Part shown: in pieces, positions 48,691 through 57,737 of the stretch
How the letters are laid out: each line of letters starts with the position of its first letter
How positions within the stretch are numbered: position 1 is the first letter of the stretch
Virus record (IMG/VR): IMGVR_UViG_3300017748_000002
Location: 1-64,000 of that record
DNA: 64,000 bases
Reading direction: 5' to 3' (one strand)
DNA from: a virus
The notes under the pieces: generated by a model
Databases searched by the model: none
Told to the model about the DNA's origin: nothing
What the model saw: the letters and a program-made list of their open reading frames with translations, nothing else
Made by a program: the position numbers and the translations under genes

Positions 48691-50766
48691 ATGTCTAACG
48701 TTGATATTCGCAGAGAAAAAATTGGAACGGAAATCGTTGATGTGTCGTTCATTCCTTTCATGCGTGGCAGAAAAGTTTTCTTTAAGGCACAAGGCCTTCG
48801 CCCTAACACTCGGTATTTTCCGTACTTTGGTAAGAAAGCGATTGATGATTACACACGTGAAGAAACAACGTTTAAATCATTTGCAGAACGTCAGGATGAT
48901 AATTCAAACGTTTTCCAAAAAGCACTTGCGCACCCTGATGGATCTACAAATCTAATTTCTGACGCTTCAGGTGTCATCATTGGTTCATTTGTTATTCCTA
49001 GCAGAGATAATTTTAAGTTTAGAACTGGTACTCGCGAATTTAAACTGGTAGATGTATCCGGTGCAGGTACTGATGAGTCCCAAGCTATTAGTACTGCTAG
49101 AGTTCCTTTTACTTCAACTGGTATTTTACAAACATATCAAGATACTGTTCGTGTTACAAGAATTGTTACAACAACACAGATTATTCGAAGAGATCCTCTT
49201 GCTCAATCATTCTTTGTAGATGCTGTTGAAAATAAGAATGGCATTTTTATAACAAAGATTAGAGCATATTTTGCAACAAAGTCAACTGGTGTTCCGGTTC
49301 AAATGCAAATCCGGCCAGTTGTCGCTGGTGTTCCATCAAATCAACCTTTACCAGATGCTTCTAAATTTTTAGATCCAGCTAGTATTAATATTCCAACTGA
49401 TGCGTCTGATCTCAATAATATTCGTTCACATGGTACAGACTTTGAATTTGATGAGCCAGTTTATCTAGAGCCAAATAAAGAATATGCCTTTGTTATTTTG
49501 GCAGATAGCGTTGATTATACTGTTTTTGTCGCAAAGACATATGAATTCTTGATTGGTTCAACCGAAGCAAGAGTTAATAAGCAACCTACTCTTGGTTCTT
49601 TGTTTATGTCTCAAAACTCTTCAACTTGGTCGCCAGATCAAGATCGTGATATGATGTTTCAGATATATCGCGCAGAGTTTGCAAGTTCTGGTTCAGCGTT
49701 GTTCACCAATGCTACAGACATACGTGAATTAACAAATGATAATCAACTTCTTGCTGATTCAGGTGGAACTGAATGTACAGTGTTTATGGTTGGCCACGGT
49801 CTCGCAAAGAACGATAAAGTCTTTATCTCTGGTGTATCAGACGCAGATGTAAGTGGCGCGTTTAGTTTTGCCAATTCCGTTACTGGATCAAGAACAATCA
49901 CAAAGGTAGATCATACCGGATTTACTTTTGCCGCTGACTCAAACGCTCAAGGATCTCTCTTTGTCGGTGGTGATGGCATGATCGTTACTCGTAACATGAT
50001 GTACGATAGATTCAGACCAAGTGTTCAAACGCTATTACCCGGAGCCGATACAACTCTTTCTGCTACGGCAAAATTAGTAAGTGGTTCTTCATACGCTGGA
50101 AATAGAAACACAAATCCAACATATACAAAAGACGGTGCATATACACCTATTACATTGAATGAAAATAACTTTTTAACAGCACCTTGTATTGTTTTAAACG
50201 ATTCAAATGCAGTTGTTCATAGCTTGTCTGGCGCCTCATTCGATATGAAAGTCGATTTTGCTACATCAGACACAAAAGTTTCACCAATTATCGATCTACA
50301 AAGATCTGATTTGATAATGCGTGAAAACATTATTGACAAACAGGATAATTCAGCTACAAGTGGATTCAATGTTCCAATTCGATTTGTTGATGAAACTGAT
50401 GCTAGTCTTGGTTCACATGCTGCGAAACACATTACAACACCAGTTACTCTTGAAGAACCAGCTGTTGGTTTGAGCATTAAGTTTGGTGCTAATCGTCCAT
50501 CCGCTGCAGGATTTAGAGTATACTTTAAGACTGGTACACCAGATGATAACCTTGATGATCTATCATACACTGAGTTAAGTGAAGTCACAAGCAATCCAGC
50601 TGATGAACAAGTTACAGTATTCCGTGAGTACGAATATCTTGCTGGTGGTGATGTTGGTAACCTTGATTCATTTACTCAATTCCAAGTAAAGATTGTTATG
50701 ACTTCAACAAATTCATCTAAAGTTCCTGCTATTACAGACTTAAGAGTGATTGCTCTAGTAACATGA
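48691..50766 (+). CDS. Large tail structural protein, partner of the DUF4815-like protein
   Basis: A 691-residue beta-rich protein starting DIRREKIGTEIVDVSFIPFMRGRKVFFKAQGLRPNTRYFPYFG. In other marine T4-like phages a similar IPFMR-VYFKAEGLKPNT element lies inside one long protein following a DUF4815-type part, so this gene looks like its separately encoded C-terminal half. Its C-terminal domain (LSIKFGANRPSAAGFRVYFKTG, then EYEYLAGG) resembles a lectin- or jelly-roll-like fold. Own ribosome site CGGAGTG. Confidence 0.6.
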   Translation: MSNVDIRREKIGTEIVDVSFIPFMRGRKVFFKAQGLRPNTRYFPYFGKKAIDDYTREETTFKSFAERQDDNSNVFQKALAHPDGSTNLISDASGVIIGSFVIPSRDNFKFRTGTREFKLVDVSGAGTDESQAISTARVPFTSTGILQTYQDTVRVTRIVTTTQIIRRDPLAQSFFVDAVENKNGIFITKIRAYFATKSTGVPVQMQIRPVVAGVPSNQPLPDASKFLDPASINIPTDASDLNNIRSHGTDFEFDEPVYLEPNKEYAFVILADSVDYTVFVAKTYEFLIGSTEARVNKQPTLGSLFMSQNSSTWSPDQDRDMMFQIYRAEFASSGSALFTNATDIRELTNDNQLLADSGGTECTVFMVGHGLAKNDKVFISGVSDADVSGAFSFANSVTGSRTITKVDHTGFTFAADSNAQGSLFVGGDGMIVTRNMMYDRFRPSVQTLLPGADTTLSATAKLVSGSSYAGNRNTNPTYTKDGAYTPITLNENNFLTAPCIVLNDSNAVVHSLSGASFDMKVDFATSDTKVSPIIDLQRSDLIMRENIIDKQDNSATSGFNVPIRFVDETDASLGSHAAKHITTPVTLEEPAVGLSIKFGANRPSAAGFRVYFKTGTPDDNLDDLSYTELSEVTSNPADEQVTVFREYEYLAGGDVGNLDSFTQFQVKIVMTSTNSSKVPAITDLRVIALVT

Positions 50767-50984
50767 TGAAACAACAAGTACAAGGGATGAACGGCTGGGT
50801 AAGAGATATACGTACTGGAGCCGTTATAAATACAAATACGAAAGATATAGCAAAAGCTAGGCATCGTAAAAAGGTTTGGAAAGAACAACAGGAAGAACTT
50901 GAAATACTTCGTAATGATGTTGCTATGATGAAACAAATGATGCAACAGATTTTAGAGGATAAAGATGGCTCAAACAACAATTAA
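50763..50984 (+). CDS. Small conserved T4-like virion-linked coiled-coil protein
   Basis: A 73-residue protein: QGMNGWVRDIRTGAVINTNTKDIAKARHRKK, then a coiled coil (EELEILRNDVAMMKQMMQQILED). This N-terminal pattern followed by a helix is found after tail-protein genes in many marine T4-like phages. Overlaps both neighbours (4 and 20 bases). Function unknown. Confidence 0.6.
   Translation: MMKQQVQGMNGWVRDIRTGAVINTNTKDIAKARHRKKVWKEQQEELEILRNDVAMMKQMMQQILEDKDGSNNN
50825..50832 (+). promoter_or_regulatory. Possible late promoter box (TATAAATA)
   Basis: Exact late box inside the 50763 gene, about 130 bases before the 50965 fibre-type gene. May be chance, as it lies in coding sequence. Confidence 0.3.
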
Positions 50985-51552
50985 TCTATCAGATCCTATT
51001 GCAACTTGGGTAACTAAGTCGAATGAAATGGGAGCCGATATTGGAGATCTAGCGACGCTAAGTGATTCAGCCGCGACGCTTGTTCATGCCATTAACGCCA
51101 TAGATTCAGATATTGGTAATCGAGCATCACTTACTACTCCGGCGGTTGACTTAGTAACTGCTATAAATAATCTTGCGAATACGTTCTTTGAGGTAACAGA
51201 TTCTGCTGATATTAAGAATTACTTTGTTAGTACTTCAGGTATTGGTGGCATTACGTTTGATAGCGGATCCGGTGGATCGCGTGGATCATTTACTCTTGTG
51301 AATGATGCAATTAACGCATCTAAGATTCAAGATTTTGCTGTCCAACAAGAACACTTTAATGATAGCTCTGTTCCAAGTCGAGCATTTAGAGCTCAGGTAG
51401 TTTCTAATTCGGCCTTAGCTGATTCTGCGGTATCATTTCACAAAATTCAAAGTGGAGCAATCAAATCGACTAACTTTGCTTCAACAACTAAATTAGAAAT
51501 TAAAAATTCAGCGGGAACAACGCTTAAAACAATGTACGGACCTGGAGTTTAA
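50965..51552 (+). CDS. Fibre-like structural protein
   Basis: A 195-residue protein, Ala/Ser/Asp-rich with helical N-terminus (WVTKSNEMGADIGDLATLSDSAATLVHAINAIDSDIGN) and a repeated SAL/DSAV pattern (VSNSALADSAVSFHKIQSGAIKSTNF), typical of phage fibre shafts. It lies with other tail-fibre genes. Target unknown. Confidence 0.6.
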   Translation: MAQTTINLSDPIATWVTKSNEMGADIGDLATLSDSAATLVHAINAIDSDIGNRASLTTPAVDLVTAINNLANTFFEVTDSADIKNYFVSTSGIGGITFDSGSGGSRGSFTLVNDAINASKIQDFAVQQEHFNDSSVPSRAFRAQVVSNSALADSAVSFHKIQSGAIKSTNFASTTKLEIKNSAGTTLKTMYGPGV

Positions 51553-51554
51553 TA

Positions 51555-52502
51555 ATGACAGTATTTCCACTTAAATATGATGGCAGTGATTCGCTGCAAG
51601 ATATGACTGATGCTGAACTTGAAAGAGTCACGTATTACACACAAGCAGCATACGCTGCAGTTTTGAGTGCTAATGGAATCGGATACGTTTTTGCTGGATC
51701 AGGCGAAACGGATATCGGTTCTGCGTCAGACACTAGTTCTACACAACAAACGAACGGCACTAGAAAACTTACTAACTCTGGTACTACTCAAGGTTACCCA
51801 GGCTATCCAGGGACTGGTACAGAAACAGACGCAACATACGATTACCGTCAAAACAGATCTTCACCGACTGCTGTTTCGGCTGCGGTGTTTAACGAACACG
51901 GCCCAGTGTATTATGATTCTGGAAGTGATCATATCATTCCATTTACTACCGAAGCTCAAATTGCTGATGTGATCACTAATCAAGCGATTACAAATATGAG
52001 AACTGGTGATGAGGTTGGTTCTTATAGAGTATCAACATCTACTCCTTCAAACGGAGGAGCTGGAACATGGACTGATAAAGGTACATTCTTCGCAGATACT
52101 ACTTATTCAGCTGGTACAACAACATATAAGCTTTGGGTAAAAACTGCGTTAGATAGTATTCCCGGATCAGATACGTTTCCTCTTAACCTTGAAGGTGCTG
52201 GCACAACTGGTCAGTTACAACAAGCTGAGATTACAGCTGCTAGCGGGCTGGTACAAAACGTCTTGTTACCTTCTCTGCAGCGTAAAATGTCAAGTGGTCT
52301 ATACTACACAGTGGCTACATCAACATCTGGAGAGACTCGTGGAACATTCACAAACACTCGTCAAACTGGAACAACAAATTCACAGTCTCTCGGAGTAGAT
52401 ACAATTGGCGGTGTTTACGGTACGTTTTATCGGTCTATAAGTAGTCCATCAGGCAGTGCCTCAACAGTAACAACATATTATTTTAATATGATCCCTGCAT
52501 AA
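51555..52502 (+). CDS. Structural / fibre-tip-like protein
   Basis: A 315-residue Ser/Thr/Gly-rich protein beginning FPLKYDGSDSLQDMTDAELERVTYYTQAAYAAV, a conserved start in marine-phage tail proteins. The C-terminus (RQTGTTNSQSLGVDTIGGVYGTFYRSIS) is beta-rich and low in charge, as in receptor-binding tips. It starts two bases after the previous stop. Possible adhesin; inference. Confidence 0.55.
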   Translation: MTVFPLKYDGSDSLQDMTDAELERVTYYTQAAYAAVLSANGIGYVFAGSGETDIGSASDTSSTQQTNGTRKLTNSGTTQGYPGYPGTGTETDATYDYRQNRSSPTAVSAAVFNEHGPVYYDSGSDHIIPFTTEAQIADVITNQAITNMRTGDEVGSYRVSTSTPSNGGAGTWTDKGTFFADTTYSAGTTTYKLWVKTALDSIPGSDTFPLNLEGAGTTGQLQQAEITAASGLVQNVLLPSLQRKMSSGLYYTVATSTSGETRGTFTNTRQTGTTNSQSLGVDTIGGVYGTFYRSISSPSGSASTVTTYYFNMIPA

Positions 52503-52512
52503 GGAATATGAA

Positions 52513-53043
52513 ATGAAAACAAGAGACGGAAGATTAGTCAATGCTCGATTTACAGATACAGATAATACGCTGATCAGAGCAGAATTTAAAAATTATGAAA
52601 ACGATGGTGCTGTAACTATTGCGCACCATGCATTTAATCCTGAAAATAAAATTGTTCATGAAATTTTACAAGAGTTTTCTCCAGAAGATCTTGAGAGAAA
52701 CTACGTAGAATTTAATAAAGAAGAATCAATTCGCGTAGCTTACTTTAACAAGTTCGCCGAAAGATTTGATGAGATTGTTGACTATCTTGATTCCGGCGTT
52801 GCACCTCAAGCACCGGCCGAAGAAAAGCCAATTAATCTTACATCAATTAAAGAAATTGGAAATAATGCTGAAGAATTCTTTAAACTGAAACTTGAAGTAT
52901 TTGAACTTGAAGAAGTAAAAAATTCAAAGAATCGCAAATGGAAAGCGAGTATGCGAAAGGCAACTACCAGCCTCGAACTTCTCTCGTTACTTTATGAGGT
53001 GTATTCGACCCTTGAAAATGAAGAAGGCGAACGTCTGGATTAA
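52513..53043 (+). CDS. Tail-operon protein, unknown
   Basis: A 176-residue acidic protein. N-terminal small beta part (RLVNARFTDTDNTLIRAEFKNYEND), then helical (EILQEFSPEDLERNYVEFNKEESIRVAYFNKFAERFDEIVDYL). Last gene of the plus-strand tail operon. Its final 80 bases overlap the end of a minus-strand glycosyltransferase gene. No family recognised. Confidence 0.5.
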   Translation: MKTRDGRLVNARFTDTDNTLIRAEFKNYENDGAVTIAHHAFNPENKIVHEILQEFSPEDLERNYVEFNKEESIRVAYFNKFAERFDEIVDYLDSGVAPQAPAEEKPINLTSIKEIGNNAEEFFKLKLEVFELEEVKNSKNRKWKASMRKATTSLELLSLLYEVYSTLENEEGERLD

Positions 53044-53632
53044 ACTCTTCTCCAAGAAACAGGTACTCTCCAGGATAGCGCAAGTTAGCGTCTAAAATAA
53101 AGTTATTGTTATACTGAGCCCACTTATTCCAATTAGTCATCCAAGTTTCGGGTAAGAATTTAAGCTTCAGTCTTTCTTTTACAGAGTCTTCTACAAAATA
53201 CTGTTCACCATTAACGGGGCCGCAAGTGGTCCCGTTTTTGATATAATACTCCATCCAATATTCAGAATCCGACACAAATTTATCATAGATGTATTTACAA
53301 TCTTTTGGATAATACTTTTGAAATCCACCTTGTAGTCTATAATTTAATTCTGGATCTACATCATCCCACCAACAATATGCTCCAATAAACTCACCGCGTT
53401 CGATCGGATAATTTATCGCATCCATATAATCATTGATAAAGCTCATATCTATATCAATAACTACGACTGGTTCGTCGATATCTAAAGACATTGGAACTAA
53501 CTTATTCCATTGTGCTTTTCCAATAGTCTCTTCACGAATCCAATTTACGTTTGGTATTTTTGAATCAATGTACTCTTCGTATTCTGGGCCGTATTTGTCG
53601 CCAGTACGGACAGCGTAGACTCGTGGTTCCAT
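52964..53632 (-). CDS. Glycosyltransferase-like protein with DxD motif
   Basis: A 222-residue protein. RTGDKYGPEYEEYIDSKI at the N-terminus matches the KWGDKYGPEYVNRLY start of the 57005 gene, so the two are related. DxD is in PVVVIDIDMSFIND near 55. The C-terminus DVRLLHFQGSN has the His common at the donor site. Last gene of the minus-strand operon; converges with the tail operon. Confidence 0.6.
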   Translation of the reverse strand: MEPRVYAVRTGDKYGPEYEEYIDSKIPNVNWIREETIGKAQWNKLVPMSLDIDEPVVVIDIDMSFINDYMDAINYPIERGEFIGAYCWWDDVDPELNYRLQGGFQKYYPKDCKYIYDKFVSDSEYWMEYYIKNGTTCGPVNGEQYFVEDSVKERLKLKFLPETWMTNWNKWAQYNNNFILDANLRYPGEYLFLGEEFNPDVRLLHFQGSNTPHKVTREVRGW

Positions 53633-54138
53633 AGTTCGTCCTTCGCATGATTGTATAGTGTGATTGGCATTTTACCACCATCCCACAAATATGAATCACA
53701 TACTTTATCGTAAGTATTATATTCTATTTCTTTGTATAAAAACTCGTCAATGCCTTTATTATATTTTACCATATAATAGTCAGGATCTTCAGCAAACTTA
53801 TCATGAATATGCGAGTGATCTCCTGACCAAGACATGATAGAACTATTCAATGGTGTATGAAAAGGCTGCCTCCACCATGCGTGAAGAAGAGTAAATTTAT
53901 CACGCCAAAGATGATCGATAGTGCCCCCAATAAAAACGTCGAGATCAAAATACAGGTATTGTCCGGTTTTAAAAAGATCAAACAGGCGAAGCTTATCATA
54001 CACACCACCGTATAAAATATCGTCAACAACAGATAGTCTATCATATTGAGCTCCTATGTTATCTAGCATATATTCTATATTGTGTATCCAATATGATTGT
54101 CCATACGCTGGTGGTGTGTTGAGTAATACTATTTCCAT
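53545..54138 (-). CDS. Glycosyltransferase-like protein with DxD motif
   Basis: A 197-residue protein with IVLLNTPPAYGQSYWIHNIEYM at the N-terminus and YLYFDLDVFIGG near 61-72 as the metal site, then FTLLHAWWRQPFHTPLNSSIMSW. It overlaps the next gene by 88 bases in another frame; the overlapping end (about 28 residues) looks like a later extension. Six- to eight-base overlaps link it to the radical-SAM gene upstream. Confidence 0.6.
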   Translation of the reverse strand: MEIVLLNTPPAYGQSYWIHNIEYMLDNIGAQYDRLSVVDDILYGGVYDKLRLFDLFKTGQYLYFDLDVFIGGTIDHLWRDKFTLLHAWWRQPFHTPLNSSIMSWSGDHSHIHDKFAEDPDYYMVKYNKGIDEFLYKEIEYNTYDKVCDSYLWDGGKMPITLYNHAKDELWNHESTLSVLATNTAQNTKSTLIQKYQT

Positions 54139-55052
54139 TTTTCAACCATCGTGTCGAGTTTACAATGACAAGAAATAATATCACAAGTATACGGATCAGC
54201 CGGTAATCTCCACACTGTATTAACGTTTCCAAGTGGCAAGTCAGCTCCAGCACAACATCTTCGAATAGTACCATCTGCTTCAACAGATAAGCTTTTAATA
54301 CCAGCCATACATTTCCATCCACGGAAATCTACTTCTTTGTTAGCGATCATATCAGGATGAGCTCGTTCTTCTCCATCGATATAGATTTTCCAAGGATACG
54401 GCCAGTTAACTTTTAATGGCAAGCATCTTTTCTCTCTCGATTGAGTGATCCACTTAATTTGTTCAGGACTATAATCCATTAGCTTACCATCGCCTTGAAT
54501 ACTTACTCGAGTCAATTTAGCATTCACATCAACAGTAGCTTTACTTTCTATAATTCTTTCAACTAACTTTTGAGCTCTATCGAAATTTTCAGGAGTCACT
54601 TGTAAATTAGCGACAATCTCTCCTTTTGATTGCATTGCTTGAATTACGTCAAAGAAATGATCATCGTCAGCAAACTCATAATGCCAACTGAATACAATGT
54701 AAGCATTAAGATCTTCAGGCCATTGATTCCAATATCGTAAAGTGCGACTTCCATTTGTACAAATTTCAATAATTCTATTTGGAGAGTTAATCTTTTTACA
54801 GAATTCGTCAAACTTTGGCATGAGTGTTGGTTCACCACCTAACAAGGATACTAACATATACTCATTATTCTTTTCAAAGTCGTTGAGAAGATCTACATAG
54901 TTTTCCCAGTCAGCTGGCCATCTGTTTTTTCCGCCATAATGATATGGATGACAATAGCTACACTTATAATTACACACGTCATGAAGCATGATATTTACAA
55001 TGCCGCAATCTGGATTGTTGTTTGTAATTCTCATACGATTATCTATTTCCAT
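54129..55052 (-). CDS. Radical SAM protein with C-terminal SPASM/twitch-like Cys region
   Basis: A 307-residue radical-SAM enzyme. The cluster motif is CNYKCSYC (Cys27, 31, 34); SLLGGEPTL is the GGE SAM-binding motif near 72. The C-terminal region WKCMAGIKSLSVEADGTIRRCCAG and a late SCHC give the Cys set of a SPASM/twitch auxiliary cluster. Such enzymes modify peptides or sugars by radical chemistry. It is most like its upstream neighbour (55043). Confidence 0.8.
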   Translation of the reverse strand: MEIDNRMRITNNNPDCGIVNIMLHDVCNYKCSYCHPYHYGGKNRWPADWENYVDLLNDFEKNNEYMLVSLLGGEPTLMPKFDEFCKKINSPNRIIEICTNGSRTLRYWNQWPEDLNAYIVFSWHYEFADDDHFFDVIQAMQSKGEIVANLQVTPENFDRAQKLVERIIESKATVDVNAKLTRVSIQGDGKLMDYSPEQIKWITQSREKRCLPLKVNWPYPWKIYIDGEERAHPDMIANKEVDFRGWKCMAGIKSLSVEADGTIRRCCAGADLPLGNVNTVWRLPADPYTCDIISCHCKLDTMVEKWK

Positions 55053-55930
55053 TTAGTTAGTATAGTTTCAAGCCGACAGGTACAAGGTTTATGAGTATCA
55101 CAAATGATCGGATCTTTCGGAAGCTCAAAATACGTATTAATATTTCCTAAGCTACCACCTACTTGTTTTGTGCATCGCCATATTTCGCCATTGGTGTGTA
55201 CATAAATTCTATCAAGGCCAGCATTACATTTCCACCCTTGAAACCAATAGTTTTCTGATGCTATCATTTCTGATAATTTGCCGGCACTACACTCGAGTGG
55301 TAAAACAAAGTTTGGACCTGATTGAGTATTATTCCAATAATGAGATTGAATCCATTTTTTCTGTTCATCAGTATATTCAAAATAGTCAGGTCCGTCGATC
55401 ACGACTCGAGTAAACTTTGGAATTGCTTCTACTCTTAATTTTTTTTCTACTATTCTATGGTATAGTGCTTGTCCTCTTTCGTAATTATCTGGAGTCAATA
55501 AGAATGTAGCCACACACATAGCTTTGTCTTGCATGATCTCGAGAACATCAAGGTAATGGTCGTCATCTGCTTCTTCATGGTGCCAACTAAAGAGAGCAGT
55601 TGCTGTATGTTTTGGTAAGCTTTCCCAGTACCGCTTTGTTCTACTTCCATTAGTAGCGTATTCAATGTACGTACGATCATCACTAATATAATCTATAAAG
55701 TCATGAAACTTTGGCCATAAAGTTGGCTCACCACCGAGAATCTGAACATACACATATTTCTTTTTTTCTTTGATCTCGTCAATTAGATCAAGGTATCCAT
55801 CCCACTTAGTAGGCCAACGGTACGACCCATCGCGATGTTCATCACTACAATAGCTACAATTAAAATTGCAGACATTATGGACAAACAACGAGACAATACA
55901 GCAATCTGGATTTGAGTTAATTATTTCCAT
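55043..55930 (-). CDS. Radical SAM protein with C-terminal SPASM/twitch-like Cys region
   Basis: A 295-residue enzyme with CNFNCSYC (Cys21, 25, 28), ILGGEPTLWP near 70, and the C-terminal GWKCNAGLDRIYVHTNGEIWRCTKQVGGSLGNINTYF. Paralogue of the 54129 gene; both begin with an NPDC-type segment. They overlap by ten bases and so are co-translated. A double of the same architecture may act in sequence or as a heterodimer. Substrate unknown. Confidence 0.8.
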   Translation of the reverse strand: MEIINSNPDCCIVSLFVHNVCNFNCSYCSDEHRDGSYRWPTKWDGYLDLIDEIKEKKKYVYVQILGGEPTLWPKFHDFIDYISDDRTYIEYATNGSRTKRYWESLPKHTATALFSWHHEEADDDHYLDVLEIMQDKAMCVATFLLTPDNYERGQALYHRIVEKKLRVEAIPKFTRVVIDGPDYFEYTDEQKKWIQSHYWNNTQSGPNFVLPLECSAGKLSEMIASENYWFQGWKCNAGLDRIYVHTNGEIWRCTKQVGGSLGNINTYFELPKDPIICDTHKPCTCRLETILTKWK

Positions 55931-56556
55931 TTGCCGAGTATCATGTACCTCGTATATTGATCTGGAGTACCTTCATTAAATCTCTTCTTACCACCATAGA
56001 GTTCTTTGACATCAGCCTGAGCTGCGAGCTCTTGACCGGTCTTGACACAGTTAATATGGTCTGGTTCGTTTGTCTTGTCATTTGACTGTAGAGCTAAAAG
56101 AGTACGCTCAGGTTCTTCATAATACTCTTTTGTTGTGTTCATATTCCACATATGCTCACATGAAGTATTTATTACTAAATGTGTACGTCTTTTTTCTGTA
56201 TAAGTAAAGTAGTCCTGATTAAAAATACGTACGTTGTCATAACCAAAAAGATCACAATACTTCCAAATCATTTTACACGCCCATGAGTCAATCTCAAAAA
56301 TATCGATCTCACGAATTTGAATATTCCACTCATCCATTAGAAATTGAATAAGAGGAAACCCATACCATCCACCAATGATTTCTACACGAAACTTTCCGTT
56401 CTCATCTCTCGGAATCTGAACGTTTGGTAAACCTTCATAAACCAGCCACTCTTTACACTTAATCTGGTTTGGATGCAAAGAATCTATCCAACGATCTAAC
56501 ATAAATGAATGATTGTGACGAAGCCATTTCATCATTTCAGCATATTCAAGTTGCAT
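55921..56556 (-). CDS. SAM methyltransferase-like protein
   Basis: A 211-residue Rossmann-type protein. VEIIGGWYGFPLIQFLMDEW near 59-78 could be the SAM loop, IDIFEIDSWACKMIWKYC has the acidic end of strand 2, and VINTSCEHMWNM near 130 is the post-strand-4 motif with Glu/His. First gene behind the minus-strand sigma70-like promoter. It overlaps the radical-SAM gene by ten bases. Substrate unknown. Confidence 0.6.
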   Translation of the reverse strand: MQLEYAEMMKWLRHNHSFMLDRWIDSLHPNQIKCKEWLVYEGLPNVQIPRDENGKFRVEIIGGWYGFPLIQFLMDEWNIQIREIDIFEIDSWACKMIWKYCDLFGYDNVRIFNQDYFTYTEKRRTHLVINTSCEHMWNMNTTKEYYEEPERTLLALQSNDKTNEPDHINCVKTGQELAAQADVKELYGGKKRFNEGTPDQYTRYMILGKWK

Positions 56557-56586
56557 ATACTACCCTCCGGATTAAATTCTTACTTT

Positions 56587-56615
56587 ATTATACACCATTT
56601 ATGTTCTCCCGTAAA
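56587..56615 (-). promoter_or_regulatory. Minus-strand sigma70-like promoter inside a gene end
   Basis: Minus strand: -35 TTTACG at 56615-56610, 17 bases, -10 TATAAT at 56592-56587. It lies over the last codons of the 56599 gene and drives the methyltransferase-radical-SAM genes. GGAGGG precedes the ATG at 56556. The box eight bases upstream reads AACTCA, partly like TGCTCA. Confidence 0.7.
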
Positions 56616-57012
56616 CAATAAAATGAGTTTTCTGCTCACTTATTATTTCAAACGAATCGTATATTTCTTTGACATTATACCATCCAACTAGATCTTCGAC
56701 AGATTCAACTGGACAACAATCTCCGTTATGCTTTTCGTTATCACCGATGAGTAGTACATCTCCTTCGAGTGTAATAGGATATGTTTTTTCGCAGTTAGCA
56801 TGAACAACTAAATCAGCATTAAGATCTACGTCGTCAAACACGAAATCCTTGTTAATAAAGATAGGGCTATTCATGAATTTTGGATCGTAGTCAATTCCTT
56901 TTACGTTGATACCACATGATGCTAACTTATGTAGAAAATCTTTTCGAGCATTGCATGCTAAGAATATGATAGAATCATAGTTAAAGTATATCGATTCAAA
57001 TTTATCAATCAT
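56599..57012 (-). CDS. Small SAM-methyltransferase-like protein
   Basis: Starting at ATG 57012 gives 137 residues; an earlier ATG at 57093 would read back into the preceding gene and is less likely. YDSIIFLACNARKDFLHKLASCGINVKGIDYDPKF is a shortened SAM-binding fold, and ADLVVHANCEKTYPI is its strand-4 part. It overlaps the glycosyltransferase upstream by eight bases. Being small, it may lack a substrate-binding part. Confidence 0.55.
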   Translation of the reverse strand: MIDKFESIYFNYDSIIFLACNARKDFLHKLASCGINVKGIDYDPKFMNSPIFINKDFVFDDVDLNADLVVHANCEKTYPITLEGDVLLIGDNEKHNGDCCPVESVEDLVGWYNVKEIYDSFEIISEQKTHFIVYGRT

Positions 57013-57697
57013 AGCTTTTCCATAATTTAACTGTATCTTTGTCAGCCTCGTCGAGCTCGTATGACTCCTCCACGATACCTTTGTTCCTCGCAATATGGGA
57101 TGTATTGAAAATAGAAATCTTTCCTTTTAACTCGAATCCTTGCCGATTATAATTTGTCACAAACCCTTCATCCCAGAACTTGAGACGATTATTTCTATGG
57201 TGTTGATAAAAGAGATATTTATCTAGAGACTTATATGTCCACTCAATCTTCTTCCAATTGTCATTAGTAAACTGAATAAGCCACTCAGGATTGTTGAACT
57301 TTACAAAAGAACTATTGACATGACAAGAACCGCCTTTACCATACCAAAGTAAAGATCGCTCGCGATAATCATTCCAATAGTTCCAAATCATGGTAAAATC
57401 GTTATCATTTTCAATGTCTGTAATATCGTCATGAATTAGCACGTCTAAATCAAGCCACACACCCTTCTCGTGTTTTTCCATAAGAATCAACTTCTCATAG
57501 GTAAACACACGATCCGTATCAAATTTTCTTAATGATTTGATATTTTTTACCTTTACTTCTTCGCGTAACATGTTATAATTATCTGTATAGCATGTTAATG
57601 TAAAGGGTTTTTTATAGTGCTTTTTGAGGCCGCCGTACAGCCGATTTACGTATTCGGGACCGTACTTGTCGCCCCATTTCAGTGTATAGAAATCCAT
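57005..57697 (-). CDS. Glycosyltransferase-like protein with DxD motif
   Basis: Start at ATG 57697 (GAGG eight bases upstream) gives 230 residues beginning DFYTLKWGDKYGPEYVNRLYGGL, related to the 52964 gene. TLTCYTDN near 33 and KGVWLDLDVLIHDDI near 85-98 (DxD) are clear GT-A features. First gene of the minus operon. Its start codon abuts the late box of the divergent operon. Confidence 0.65.
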   Translation of the reverse strand: MDFYTLKWGDKYGPEYVNRLYGGLKKHYKKPFTLTCYTDNYNMLREEVKVKNIKSLRKFDTDRVFTYEKLILMEKHEKGVWLDLDVLIHDDITDIENDNDFTMIWNYWNDYRERSLLWYGKGGSCHVNSSFVKFNNPEWLIQFTNDNWKKIEWTYKSLDKYLFYQHHRNNRLKFWDEGFVTNYNRQGFELKGKISIFNTSHIARNKGIVEESYELDEADKDTVKLWKSYD

Positions 57698-57705
57698 TAT
57701 AAATA
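57698..57705 (+). promoter_or_regulatory. Late promoter box (TATAAATA) for the plus radical-SAM operon
   Basis: Exact late box 33 bases before the ATG at 57738. AAAGG lies near the start codon. The box directly abuts the start codon of the minus-strand gene, so the two operons share 40 bases of control region. Confidence 0.65.
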
Positions 57706-57737
57706 CCTCGTGTAACACTATATATAAAGGTTTCATT

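Noticed and set aside
57005-57736. Longer start of the minus-strand glycosyltransferase at 57736
   Set aside because: It would put the late box of the divergent operon inside the gene, adds 13 residues not seen in its relative, and the ATG at 57697 has a GAGG site.
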